Of a DNA stretch of 64,000 bases, positions 49,611 to 59,892 are shown one piece after another. The notes beneath the pieces are model-generated. The model saw only the letters and a list, made by a program, of their open reading frames with translations, had not been told where the DNA came from and did no database searches. Where the stretch lies: contig NC_081543.1 of the NCBI RefSeq assembly GCF_901000735.1, positions 10,647,921 through 10,711,920 of the forward strand. Direction: 5' to 3'. The stretch comes from Corylus avellana (Eukaryota > Streptophyta > Magnoliopsida > Fagales > Betulaceae). A program made the translations under genes and the position numbers. The first letter of the stretch is position 1, and each line of letters starts with the position of its first letter.

Positions 49611-52379
49611 ATGAGTATGATGATAAAGATGCACGCATATACGTACAACCTTTCGAAAATGAAGAATTGTTTTGCTGAAAATGTATTTTTGCTGTGGGTT
49701 ACTGCTATCGCTTTTTCTCCTTTGGCTTGTGGTGATGGATGCAGCAAAGAACAGACGAGAGCTCTCTTGGAGATGAGAAACTCCACAAATGGTTTAGCCT
49801 TTGCTGGCTGGGACGGAAGAGACTGTTGTGAAGCAGAGGAAATTCGTTGTTGGGGTAGAAATGGGGGAGTTAGCTCAATATCTTTGCGCGGCTACGGCAG
49901 GGCACCATCAAGTAGTACTACATGGTATCCAAATGTAACCTTGTTCACCTTATTTGATGAACTCGAAGAACTATATCTTATTAACATGCAAATTGGAGGA
50001 GGGCTTCAACGTGAGAACTCTTACTTACTTCATTTAATTTTATTTGCTCTCTCACTTCCGCCTCAATTCAGATTGGCTAATTTCTGAAATTCCAAATGAA
50101 ATGTTATAATTTTATACATCATATATGGTCAATATATAATTGTAACTCTTACACCATACATGACATCTTGCAGAGAATCCTACTTTTAGAGTTCCAACTG
50201 GTAAGCCTAATAATACATCGATCGTTTGCTTTCAAATACTAGCTTGCGAATTATCACACACTTAATTTTTTTTGTTTATTTGGTACATATATAGTTTATC
50301 TGAATTTCCTTATTCCTCAATATTCACATTAAACACACAAGTTCACATAATTCTCAAATTTTTTAATTGCATGCCATAAAATTTCATTAACCTATGCTGC
50401 AAAGATGTAACATGAAGTGCAAAATTTCATTATTTTTGTGTTGTTGTATTTGCTTCTTAGAGTAATGCTACTCTTCTGCACTAAATATTTTTACACCAGC
50501 TTTACACCAACCGATGTAACATGTTATAAATGGCTTTTCATGTTAGCCAATTTAATAACAAAAGTGTTAGCCACTTAAAACATGCCACATATCAACCCGT
50601 GTAAAGTTAGTGTCAAAATCTAGTGCGAAGTCAAGCATTACTCTTGCTAGCTTCTTATACTTTAGCAATTAAAACTAGTTAGACTAAATTTCTTTTATAT
50701 TTACTCGCTAGTCACTCCTACCATTTTTAATTCTATTTTAATTCTATGTCTTCTAAGCATATATGTACCCAAATAGGAACTCATTTCTCAAACTCACTTA
50801 ATTTGTTGCAGCTTTTTGCCAACTAAAGCGATCAAAACATCTATTACTGCTGGATCTTTATTATAATAGATTGGAAGGCATTATTCCCTCCTGTCTTGGG
50901 ATGATTGAAAACATTGAAAAAATTTATTTATCAAACAATCGCCTTCATGGCAATCTACCTCCATCAATATTCTCCAAACAAAGCAAGATTAGGGCTTTTG
51001 ATGTTTCGAACAACCAGTTAGAAGGGGTTTTATCATTTTCTACTTTTACCAATACTTCAAGTCTGGAATACCTTGATCTTTCGAATAATCTCTTTCATGG
51101 TAATTTACCTCAATCAATATTCTCCGAAAAAAGCAAGATTACGACGTTATATGTTTCTGGCAATCAATTAGAAGGGGTAATCTCATTTTCTATTTTTGCC
51201 AATGCATCAAGACTCGAGTTCCTCGATCTTTCAAGAAACAAAGATTTGGAAATTGAAACCGAGTCTCCCTCATGGGTTCCAACCTTTCAGCTATTATATC
51301 TGAACTTAGCAAACTGCAACCTCAACAAGAAGAATGGTCATGTTTTCCCAAGCTTCATCTCCACCCAAGTTTTCTTGTTCGAGCTAGACTTGTCTCACAG
51401 CTTAATAGAGGGAAGTGTACCTTGTGAGCTACTACTACTCAACACGAGTATCCAAGATTTATACTTGAGAAGTAACCAAATTGATGGCTCTCTTTCTTTT
51501 GGTAGCTTTGCTAATCAAACTTCATCACTTATAGCCTTCGACATATCAGAAAATAATGTCACAGGTTCTCTTCCTGAAAATATTGGGCATCTTCTTCCAT
51601 ACTTATATTATGTTGACATGTCCTCAAATGCATTAGAGGGCATCATTCCTTCGTCTTTTGGTAATTTGTCTTTTGGGATATTAGACCTTTCTAATAACAA
51701 GCTCTCAGGTACAATACCTCGAGGTTTGACTAGAGATGGTACCCCACTGGTATATCTAAATCTATCAAATAATAAATTGAAAGGAGAAATGCTCCCAAGG
51801 GACTCCAACATGACAAAGTTGAAAAGCTTACAACTCAACGGCAATCAATTTGAAGGAATGATCTCACCCACCATATCAAACAGTCCCAATTTGGTAATCC
51901 TAGATATTGGAAATAATCACTTGTCTGGTAATATTCCAAAGTGGTTGTATGATCATCCTCGCTTGGTGGCTGTTCTTTTAAGTGGAAATCGATTTGAAGG
52001 TCACCTACTCCGTAGAATGTGTGGAATGCAAAGTTTGCAAGTTTTCGATATCTCTAATAATCATATTTCAGGAGGTATTCCCTCATGCCTTGATAACATT
52101 ACATTTTGGAAGAAGAGTTCTCCAAACTCTACTGACTCGAACTATTACACAGTACAGAATCCTCTGTATGACATTGAATATCCAAATGGGCAAAACAAGA
52201 TATTGCAAATTCAAATGTCCTTGCGAATAAAATATGAGGTATATACTTTCCAAGGTATCCCACTCTCGTTGATGTCTTTAATTGACATGTCATCTAACCA
52301 ATTGATAGGGAGCATTCCTTCTGAAATGGGAGAATTGTTACAGCTTCGATCCTTGAACTTGTCGAATAATTTTTTAACT
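49611..52379 (+). CDS. LRR receptor-like protein, unit R2, 3' end lost in gap
   Basis: Exons 49611-50010, 50174-50200 (27 bases) and 50812 to the gap at 52380, in phase. Signal peptide and LRR cap are as in R1 (GCSKEQTRALLEMRNSTNG, GWDGRDCCEAEE). Exon 3 is longer than in R1: about 17 LRRs, then a non-LRR island (about 52110-52250, containing NPLYDIEYPNGQNK), then SLIDMSSNQLIGSIPSEMG and RSLNLSNNFLT. An island followed by a few final LRRs is typical of RLPs. The membrane segment and short tail would follow but fall in the gap. No stop or frameshift is seen, so this is the best-preserved copy. Many NxS/T glycosylation sites fit an extracellular protein. Confidence 0.88.
50458..50651. mobile_element. 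MITE in RLP intron 2, unit R2
   Basis: Same element and position as 43987-44173, with only a few base changes. Confidence 0.55.
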
Positions 52380-52479
52380 NNNNNNNNNNNNNNNNNNNNN
52401 NNNNNNNNNNNNNNNNNNNNNNNNNNNNNNNNNNNNNNNNNNNNNNNNNNNNNNNNNNNNNNNNNNNNNNNNNNNNNNN
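52380..52479. other. Assembly gap (100 N)
   Basis: Left of it is the RLP R2 LRR exon. Right of it sequence restarts in intron 4 of ALKBH8 copy B (equivalent of 19986). These are unrelated regions, so the join is not supported by sequence. Confidence 0.99.
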
Positions 52480-52501
52480 ACAGAATAACATTACCACATA
52501 C

Positions 52502-55135
52502 CGTCAGTTGGTCCAAAACTATGTTTGCATGATTATCAAGGTTTGGAAACAATGAGATCCTTTCAAGAATGGGAGAAATGAATGACGGAAGTTCACTTAA
52601 GTGCTGTCTTGTATTAACATTCCTCGTCTGTGCCACCAAAAGAGAGAAGGAATCAGGAAAAAGCAAAAAAGGAAAAAAAGGAAAAGAGAGAACACTGAGT
52701 GAGTATTTGATATTCCTACAATACTATTTTTTAAAAAAATAAAAAAATAAAAAATAAAAATAAATTAAAAAAAAGAAGATAATTATCTAACCCTGATTTA
52801 GAAAAGATCTAATAGTTAATAGTTCTAAGGGTGTAGAGGCCAAGAAATGATTATAAGCAACAATTTCCATTAGAAGAAGGGGGCGAGAAAAAGAACAACA
52901 GAATACTATTCTGAATAAACAACAATATTGTACAACATTTACAGTTGCTTCTATCCCATTTAAAACCAACTTTACAATCTAGCTCCAGCAATGACTTCGC
53001 TAATTCAATGTTTAACGTGATTGCCTTACTTTATAATCTCTTACAACAATATAAAATCCTAAAGTCCTTAGTGGCCATTATGTAAATTCTGCCACAATCT
53101 TGCTTATAAAATATATTCAAAACAATACAGAAGAGCTATAATGCATACGCAACCACTACGTTGCACCACCACATATTGGCTAGAGAAGTTCTTGTTGGTC
53201 ATTTAGACTTTGTGAAGACTAGATTGTTTTCCAATGTATTTGGATTTGGGAAAATAATACATGCATACAAGTATATCCATCTACTTTGACAAAGCCCAGA
53301 CCATACGAGGTTTGTTAAACACATATTATAAGTCCTTAATCTTAGGTGGAAAAATATGGAAAAGTATTTTTCATATTTTTCCAGAATGGATAGAGGCAGC
53401 ATTTGCAGTAAGGTCATCATATTTAATCAGAAGATCAATGTTTTTCTTTTGGATAAGTATTTCAATGTTATTAGAAAGTGCAAAAAGGCGTAACCTAAGT
53501 ACATAAGGAGTATACAAAAGAAACACCTACGTAGGGGGAAGAAAAAGAACACAAATCTAAAGATTCTAGAAAATAAGAGAAGCGAAACCTACAGGTAGCA
53601 ACCATCTACCTATAAAGGGTTTTGAACAAAATATCTTTTAACTCACATAAGATTAACAATGTAGAACTAAAATCATTCCTCTAATGACTTAAGTTGATAC
53701 CTTTTGGTAGCTACATTATCAGCAAAGGAAATTGATTACTATTTTTACAATACAGAATCCCAGAAAGTCTAGCTTATGATATATGCTGACTTGCATACAT
53801 ATCATCTCTTATATATGTGTGTACACATACATACATATATAAATACACACATACATACATAAGTATCAAAGTGGCAGAATGAGGCTAGTTCTTTATCATG
53901 TGGCATACTTCGTAGCAAAATTCATAGCCATAATGCTGAACCCTTCTTTTGGCAAGACTTTTCCAAGGCTTATCATCAACTGCTGCAAGCAATTCCTGAA
54001 AAACCAGGAAAAGTCACATATAGTATATAGTGAGGGTCAAAAATTTCAAGTAACATTTACTTAGCAAAACAAAAAAAAAAAAATTCAAGTAACATTTAGT
54101 CAGAAAGGACTCAAAAGTTAAATGCAAATGACGGAATAATGCAAGGACAAAGTACTGCTACAGATGACAAATGACCTAACCTCCTCTACTTGGGGGCTGA
54201 CAAAGTCATGCAATAAGTAAAGGCCTGGAATGTTCAAATCCAAATCCACCAAAGACACTGGAACCGAGTCATTAACCTTACCCTGAAGTAATTACCAAAG
54301 TGTAAGATATACATGAACTGGATAATGCAGCAAATGTATGATAAAAGGTCATGAATCTTGTTGAGTCATTAACACATCTACTTTACTTTATTCTGAAACT
54401 CTGAATTTTGACAACAATGGAATAAAACTTGATTTATAAAAATTTACAAGGAACTCAAAAATCCGTAAATATGCACGGTACAAATTATGTGGGAAGATCT
54501 ACAAACTACATTTGAACTGAGACGCAAGAATCAAAACATTCATGGAATCCATTGAAATCTTAATATCTATTAGGCACAAATAAAGGAGTCTGCTGAGAAT
54601 AATCAAGCAATCGCCAACCAAATCATGTGGAATCTGTGTTGAGAAAATAGCAGTTATCACATCTACCACTGTAAATTAGTTTTAGTATTAATTCACCCAT
54701 TACATTAGTAATTCATTACAAGAAGCCAAAGTAAACAATGCAAACCTTACAGAAAGTGAACCAGGAAACAGCATGATAAAGTCTGAGCTCAAGCATTTAA
54801 CACTCTTGAGCAAGTAAGGAGACGTCTTATACCTGCAGAGGAGGTTGAAGTACTGAATTCCGAATATGCAAAGAACGGCCTCCAAGGTCAGGACAAGGGT
54901 GTCCATCTAATGCTTCCAAGGCAGCTTTGGAGGAACTCTCATCACAATAAGAAACAATGACACGGGCACCGCTCTCATCGGCAGAGCAGACTCCTTTCAG
55001 TTCCCCAAAAGCACTGAACACTGAAGCAATGGTGTCATGAGAAAGCCCCACCGCCGGCCCACAGTTGGCCACAAAAAGGTTGGGACTCGACTTGCCTTCC
55101 ACACCCTTTGGACGCCCAAATCTTTGCAATCCCAT
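52502..55135 (-). CDS. ALKBH8 copy B, exons 1-4 only
   Basis: Minus-strand exons 54833-55135, 54181-54282, 53909-53995 and 52502-52627 match copy A exons 1-4 with the same lengths and splice sites. The RRM has seven replacements against copy A (for example [10 protein letters not shown] to VSYCDESSSK), and exon 2 ends SPQVEE instead of SPKEEE. Exon 5, with the HxD iron ligands, falls in an assembly gap; exon 6 lies in another contig (31236); exon 7 is not found. The piece alone cannot encode an active dioxygenase. It could be a decaying paralogue or a divergent haplotype. Confidence 0.8.
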
Positions 55136-55209
55136 TGCAGATATTATCCCGAGTTCTAGTCCAATTACAAAGTCACCTTGTTAAAACCTTCATATAACTT
55201 GCAGCACAA

Positions 55210-55322
55210 GTGTTTATATATATATATAGTAATTGGCCCAAGGGGAGGGCAAGAGAAAAATCGAACTAGTAACCTCTGCTTCATGAGGCGTGACCCTAAC
55301 CAATTAAGTTACCCCATGGGGT
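55210..55322 (-). mobile_element. tRNA-derived SINE upstream of ALKBH8 copy B
   Basis: Same insertion as 22645-22753. The flanking duplication has one mismatch (TAACTTGCAGCACAA at 55195-55209, TAACTTACAGCACAA at 55323-55337), so it was present before the two copies separated. Confidence 0.82.
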
Positions 55323-55871
55323 TAACTTACAGCACAAACAATCATCTAAGAAAATCTGTAAACCAAAAAATATATATATATTAACAGAAATGAGCCAAAA
55401 TCAGCAAAATCCAAACTATAACTGTGTTTGGACGATCCCGGAAGAAGGATTATCATGTTTTTCTTTAACAATAAGTACATAGTAATGCCAAATGTAACTA
55501 CAAAATATACTACAATTTTGTTACAATTGGTGCAAGTGTAAAGAATGGTATCCATCGATTGACGGCCAAATTCATGGTGGGTGAGATCCTGTGGTATACA
55601 TGGCATGACAATGTAGCAGCAATATAAATTTGTGAAGCCCATTGAGCAAAAACACCAAATACTAACTGTAAATGAAATCTTGAAACTTGGGATTTATTGG
55701 GCTCTAATGGGTTCATTGAAGAAATTCAACATATTGAATAGACTCTCTTTTCTCATTTTGCCATCCATGCTTCAGCGGAAGGCACAAAAGTTGCAAACTT
55801 CGCGGAAATTACAGAGAACGATTAATCTAAACACGCCCTGAACTAAACCCTTTTGAGCATAAAATCTATCA

Positions 55872-55874
<3 letters not shown>

Positions 55875-55909
<35 letters not shown>
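55875..55909. repeat. (GA)n microsatellite
   Basis: About 17 GA units; the corresponding run in copy A has only about six. Confidence 0.9.
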
Positions 55910-55913
<4 letters not shown>

Positions 55914-56194
55914 CTTATAGGAAGCCGTGTATTCGATGCTAAAAGAATTTAGCGTGCTCCCGGTCCCGGGTTCTAGAATGAGAACCGAAAGGGTTCTTCA
56001 ATGATGACTGCAGGCGGCAATTCTTTATCAAGTTTATGATTATGCAAGTGTTGACTTATTTAATTAGGTCGACCGGTTAAATCTCTAAATAATTATGGGC
56101 AAATTTTATGTTGGGTTCCTATCAAATTCACCAGTTGTGTAAAAAATAAATAGTCCTAAATATTGTGTGTCAACTTCAAATAATGCCGATACTT

Positions 56195-56610
56195 GTTGGT
56201 TGAATTTGGGCTCTGATATCATTGTTGGGCTTGCTTCAACCTAGGGCCTGACGTATTGGGTAGTCTTGGGCCTCTCTCAACCCCAAAAGTTAGCTCAAGA
56301 GGTGACATTTTCCTTTACATTTAGAAATTGACCGCCAGACCCTTCGACAACTGATGTTGGATAACCTCAACAATCTCACCCTCACACATTAGGCCCGAGG
56401 TCGAAGTAGAGATAACATGTTTCTATCGTGGACTATTGGGTCGAAACTTATTGGTTGAACCTGGACTCTAATATCAGTGTTGGGTAGTGTTAAGCCTTTC
56501 TCAACCCAAAAGCTAAATCAAAAGGTGAGGATTTCACTCATACATATCAACTGACCACCAACCTATTTCACAACCAATGTGGGATAATCTCAACATTATG
56601 TTACTCAAAT
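56195..56610. mobile_element. LTR-like retrotransposon remnants (copy B)
   Basis: Matches 24545-24940 in copy A; the first segment of copy A is absent here. Confidence 0.5.
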
Positions 56611-56784
56611 GATGCAAGTAGTTAGGTAATTTATGGATAGGAAGAAGGTCAACCCATAATATAGTAATCGGAAGCTTAGCATAAAATCTTGCTTCATCCA
56701 TTAGCAAGTGGCTGGGGTTTCTACTAGTGGGGTAGTTATCTTCGTTATTAATTAAAATATTATTAACCATATAGGGTGGTGGAC

Positions 56785-57015
56785 TGATAGTTCAATGACC
56801 CAAGAAAATTTCCAAAGTAGTTAAGCATATACTAGGGCATGAGTTCGAATCCCACAATGAAAATTTTCATGTCTGATTAGTGTAAACTATCTTAGTTCCT
56901 ATTAATGCCCTGGTAGGGTTGAGTCAGACTATAACTCAGTCGGACTTGAAGGAGCGCCTACGGTTCTCACCATCTATACCTCTCTTTTGCGGTTTCCAAT
57001 AGGTAAGTACTACTA
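56785..57015 (+). mobile_element. Probable tRNA-derived SINE (copy B)
   Basis: Matches 25140-25365. It keeps a box-B-like GAGTTCGAATCCCAC. Confidence 0.5.
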
Positions 57016-57189
57016 TAATCACGCAAAAGTAAAATAGCGACAAATTGGTCTTCTTTGCCCGTCCTTTTGCTTAGAAAAAAAATTAAAAAAATTAAAACAT
57101 TATTAATTACTAGCCCAAAAGAAATAAAAATACAAAACTCAAATTCAATTCAAATAAGTCTTAATCCAAATTGAAGTGGAGATGACACA

Positions 57190-58513
57190 GATTAATTATC
57201 TCTAGCTAGCTGACCAAAGTTATTAAGGCAGAGTAGAATTAGGCCGCAATCCAATGCAAGGTGATGGTATACACCTAATTTATCTCCACTTTCATTTGAC
57301 CACTCACAAGCAAAGTCTCAATTTGAAGCACTCCCAAGCCAAAAGTAGTTCATATATATATTTATTTATTTGAATGCCCAGGTGCCGGAAGCACTAAGAC
57401 TCACCAAAAATTCAGTTGGAAATTTGTCAGACGTTTAAGACATGTAATTTCCAAGCTATTTCCAATACACACCGCTAGCTCTCCAGAAATTTCAAGACTT
57501 CAATTCCCAACATTGAATTTCCACATTTTACATGTAACTTTATAAAATGTCTAGCATACATCATTTGGTTTCAAAAGTGAATTCTGATACATTTTTTTCT
57601 TTATTTGGGGAATAGTTTATCTGAATTTCAAATTATTGAAAAAGAATTCATAAGAAACACTTGATTATTAATTCTCATAATTCTGAAATTCAACTGCATG
57701 CATGACATAAATTCTCATTAACCTATACAACAAGATGTAACTAAAAGTGCAAAAATTCATTATTTTCGTGTACGTAACTATCTTTGCTTCTTAAAGTAAT
57801 GATACTCTCTTTACGCTAGATTTTCATACTAGCTTTATATCGACGGATATGACATGTTTTAGCTAGCTTCTAGGCCAAGTTAATCACTTTTAAAAAAATG
57901 TTTCCTACTTAAAGCAAGTCACATTGGTGTGAAAATCTAGTGTGAAGACTGCATTACTCTTACTTCTTATATTTGGGCAATTAAAACTAGTTAGACTAAA
58001 TAGTGTTGAAGAAATATTTACTTGCTCCTACCATTTTTATTTCTATTTTAATTTTATGCCTTCTAGGCATATATGCACCCACATTGGAACTCAATTCTCA
58101 AACTCATTTTGTTGCAGCCTTCTGCCAAATAGAGCGATTAAAACATCTACGGTTGTTGGATCTTCATAATAATACATTGGAAGGCATTATAATTTCAATG
58201 GAAAATTTGTCAAATGGAAAGCTTGCAAGTTTTTGACATCTTTGATAATATTATTTCAGGAGGCATTCCTTCATGCCTTGATAGCATTACATTCTGGAAG
58301 AAGAGCTCTCCAAGCCCTCCTGACTCAAACTTTCAAATGGGAGAATTGTCACGGTTTCGGTCCTAGCTTGAACTTGTCGAATAATTTCCTAACATGCCCC
58401 ATTCTGAATTCTTTTCAGAACTTGACAAATGTCGAGAGCTTAGATATTTCCTACAACAAGTTGTATCTCATTAAAAAAGAACTACTGAAAATCACACATT
58501 TTTTATTAAGGTG
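57190..58513 (+). pseudogene. Decayed RLP gene fragment (copy B)
   Basis: Same structure and same internal deletions as the copy at 25540-26829: promoter match, no signal-peptide exon, LRR stump from about 58119. The frame is open through LLDLHNNTLEGIIISMENLS and then breaks by a 2-base deletion. Lesions differ from those of copy A, so both kept decaying after duplication. Confidence 0.8.
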
Positions 58514-58822
58514 AATTCTTAGGTGATACATTTACAGAAGTCATTCCGTTGATGCACCACATGCACTCTATTCCAACTTGGTGTTACGAGTATGCCAACA
58601 CTTAGGAAAAAGACTTCTAGTGGGGGAGAAAGTCTTCTAACTCAAGGAGGGGTTACCTTGCATGACTTACATGGAGAGAAATTGATATAGCTATTTCAAA
58701 TTAGTGATCTAGTGTTCAGCTTACGTACGTTTATATATATAAAATAAGAGTTCGTGGTTTCAAAAGAGAAGAAGAGGAAAAGAAACGATAAGCTATTTTC
58801 CCTTTCAGGTAAAGTAATAGCG

Positions 58823-58830
58823 CCACGTGG
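58823..58830. promoter_or_regulatory. G-box palindrome CCACGTGG upstream of R3 F-box ORF
   Basis: A perfect CACGTG core inside CCACGTGG, about 780 bases before the F-box ORF. G-boxes bind bZIP, bHLH and BZR-type factors; a role here is inference. The matching base range is not present in R1 or R2, which start further right. Confidence 0.35.
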
Positions 58831-59047
58831 AATATAGAATTCACCTTCTAGGAATTAGGAAATATAAAACTCCAATTGTTATTTTTCTTTCTTTCTCATA
58901 TATATATATATACACACGTCTTTACAACTGAGTTTTTAAAAAATTTGTATGAAAAAAAAACAGGAGAAAGACGTTTAGACTTTTTCTATCCCTTCCTCAT
59001 CGGTCTCCGTGAATCATCAAAACTTGCATGGCGCGTATTCTCACGTA

Positions 59048-59451
59048 GAGGGATGATAGAGACCTAACTTTTTGCCTAACTTTGAGCCAACTTTTGCCTT
59101 ATTTTTTTTTTAAAAAAAATAAAATAAAATAAAAAATGGAAAAAATGTCTGAAGCAACCCTATCTATTTTTTTGTCTTTCTTTTATTTGGTATTTTAAAA
59201 ATAAAAATAAAAAATGGTATTTTTTTTCATTATAATAATGTCATTTTTTTTAAGAAAATGTCATTATTATGAAGAAAAATACCATTTTTCATTTAAAAAA
59301 AAAATACCAAATAAAATAAAGATAAAAAATAGATAGGGTTGCTTCAGACATTTTTTCCATTTTTTATTTTATTTTATTTTTTAAAAAAAAAAATAATAAG
59401 ACAAAAGTTGGCCCAAAATTAAGCAAAAAAGTTGGGCCTTTAGCATTTGCC
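59048..59451. mobile_element. Mutator-like MITE inserted upstream of R3 F-box ORF
   Basis: A 404-bp element that is almost a complete foldback (ACTTTTTGCCTAACTTTGAG on the left pairs with the inverse near 59430). It is flanked by a perfect 9-bp duplication TCTCACGTA at 59039-59047 and 59452-59460. R1 (about 39167) and R2 (about 45609) are uninterrupted at this site, so it inserted after the units separated. Confidence 0.9.
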
Positions 59452-59601
59452 TCTCACGTATACCACAAAGATCTCAATTACCCAATGTTCTCCAAGATCT
59501 GTTTTGAAGGAATATCATCTAAAATTCAGGCCCTTATTAATTAAAAGGGAGAAAATCCCGTTATACAACAACATGAACCCTAAAACTCGTTCCTCTTTGA
59601 C

Positions 59602-59892
59602 ATGGTCTATTTGAAACAAAACTTAACGCTAGAGTTGGGGAAGGAGAGAAAGAAGTGGATGAAGAGCAAGAGGGTCAGCTATGGCGTCAAGGATATTGCT
59701 GATATGTGCCGGTGGGGAGAGCTGGACAGGGATTTATTAACGTTAATATTCTTACGAGTCCCTGAATATGACATTTCCAGAGTTCGACTCGTCTGCAAGT
59801 CTTGGCTGGCCGTCGTGGAAGATCCATTCTTTAAGATCATGATTGTTATGGATATTGTGGAGAAAATTCGAGGGGAATACGATGATATGTAG
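59602..59892 (+). CDS. Short F-box-only ORF, unit R3
   Basis: 96 residues, differing from R1/R2 at three positions (N to K, M to V, E to D) and at two silent sites. The frame is intact despite the MITE insertion 150 bases upstream. The F-box is at about residues 38-78; no further domain. Confidence 0.6.
   Translation: MVYLKQNLTLELGKERKKWMKSKRVSYGVKDIADMCRWGELDRDLLTLIFLRVPEYDISRVRLVCKSWLAVVEDPFFKIMIVMDIVEKIRGEYDDM

Larger units (their letters stand above)
55136..56190 (-). promoter_or_regulatory. Upstream/5' leader region of ALKBH8 copy B
   Basis: Matches 22571-23660 of copy A. It carries the same SINE. The GA run at 55875-55909 is much longer than in copy A (near 23316), and about 30 bases near 23365-23395 of copy A are deleted here. 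Confidence 0.4.

Noticed and set aside
52211..52666. Long minus-strand open frame across the gap joining RLP antisense and ALKBH8 sequence
   Set aside because: It is open only because N codons carry no stops; the two sides are unrelated.
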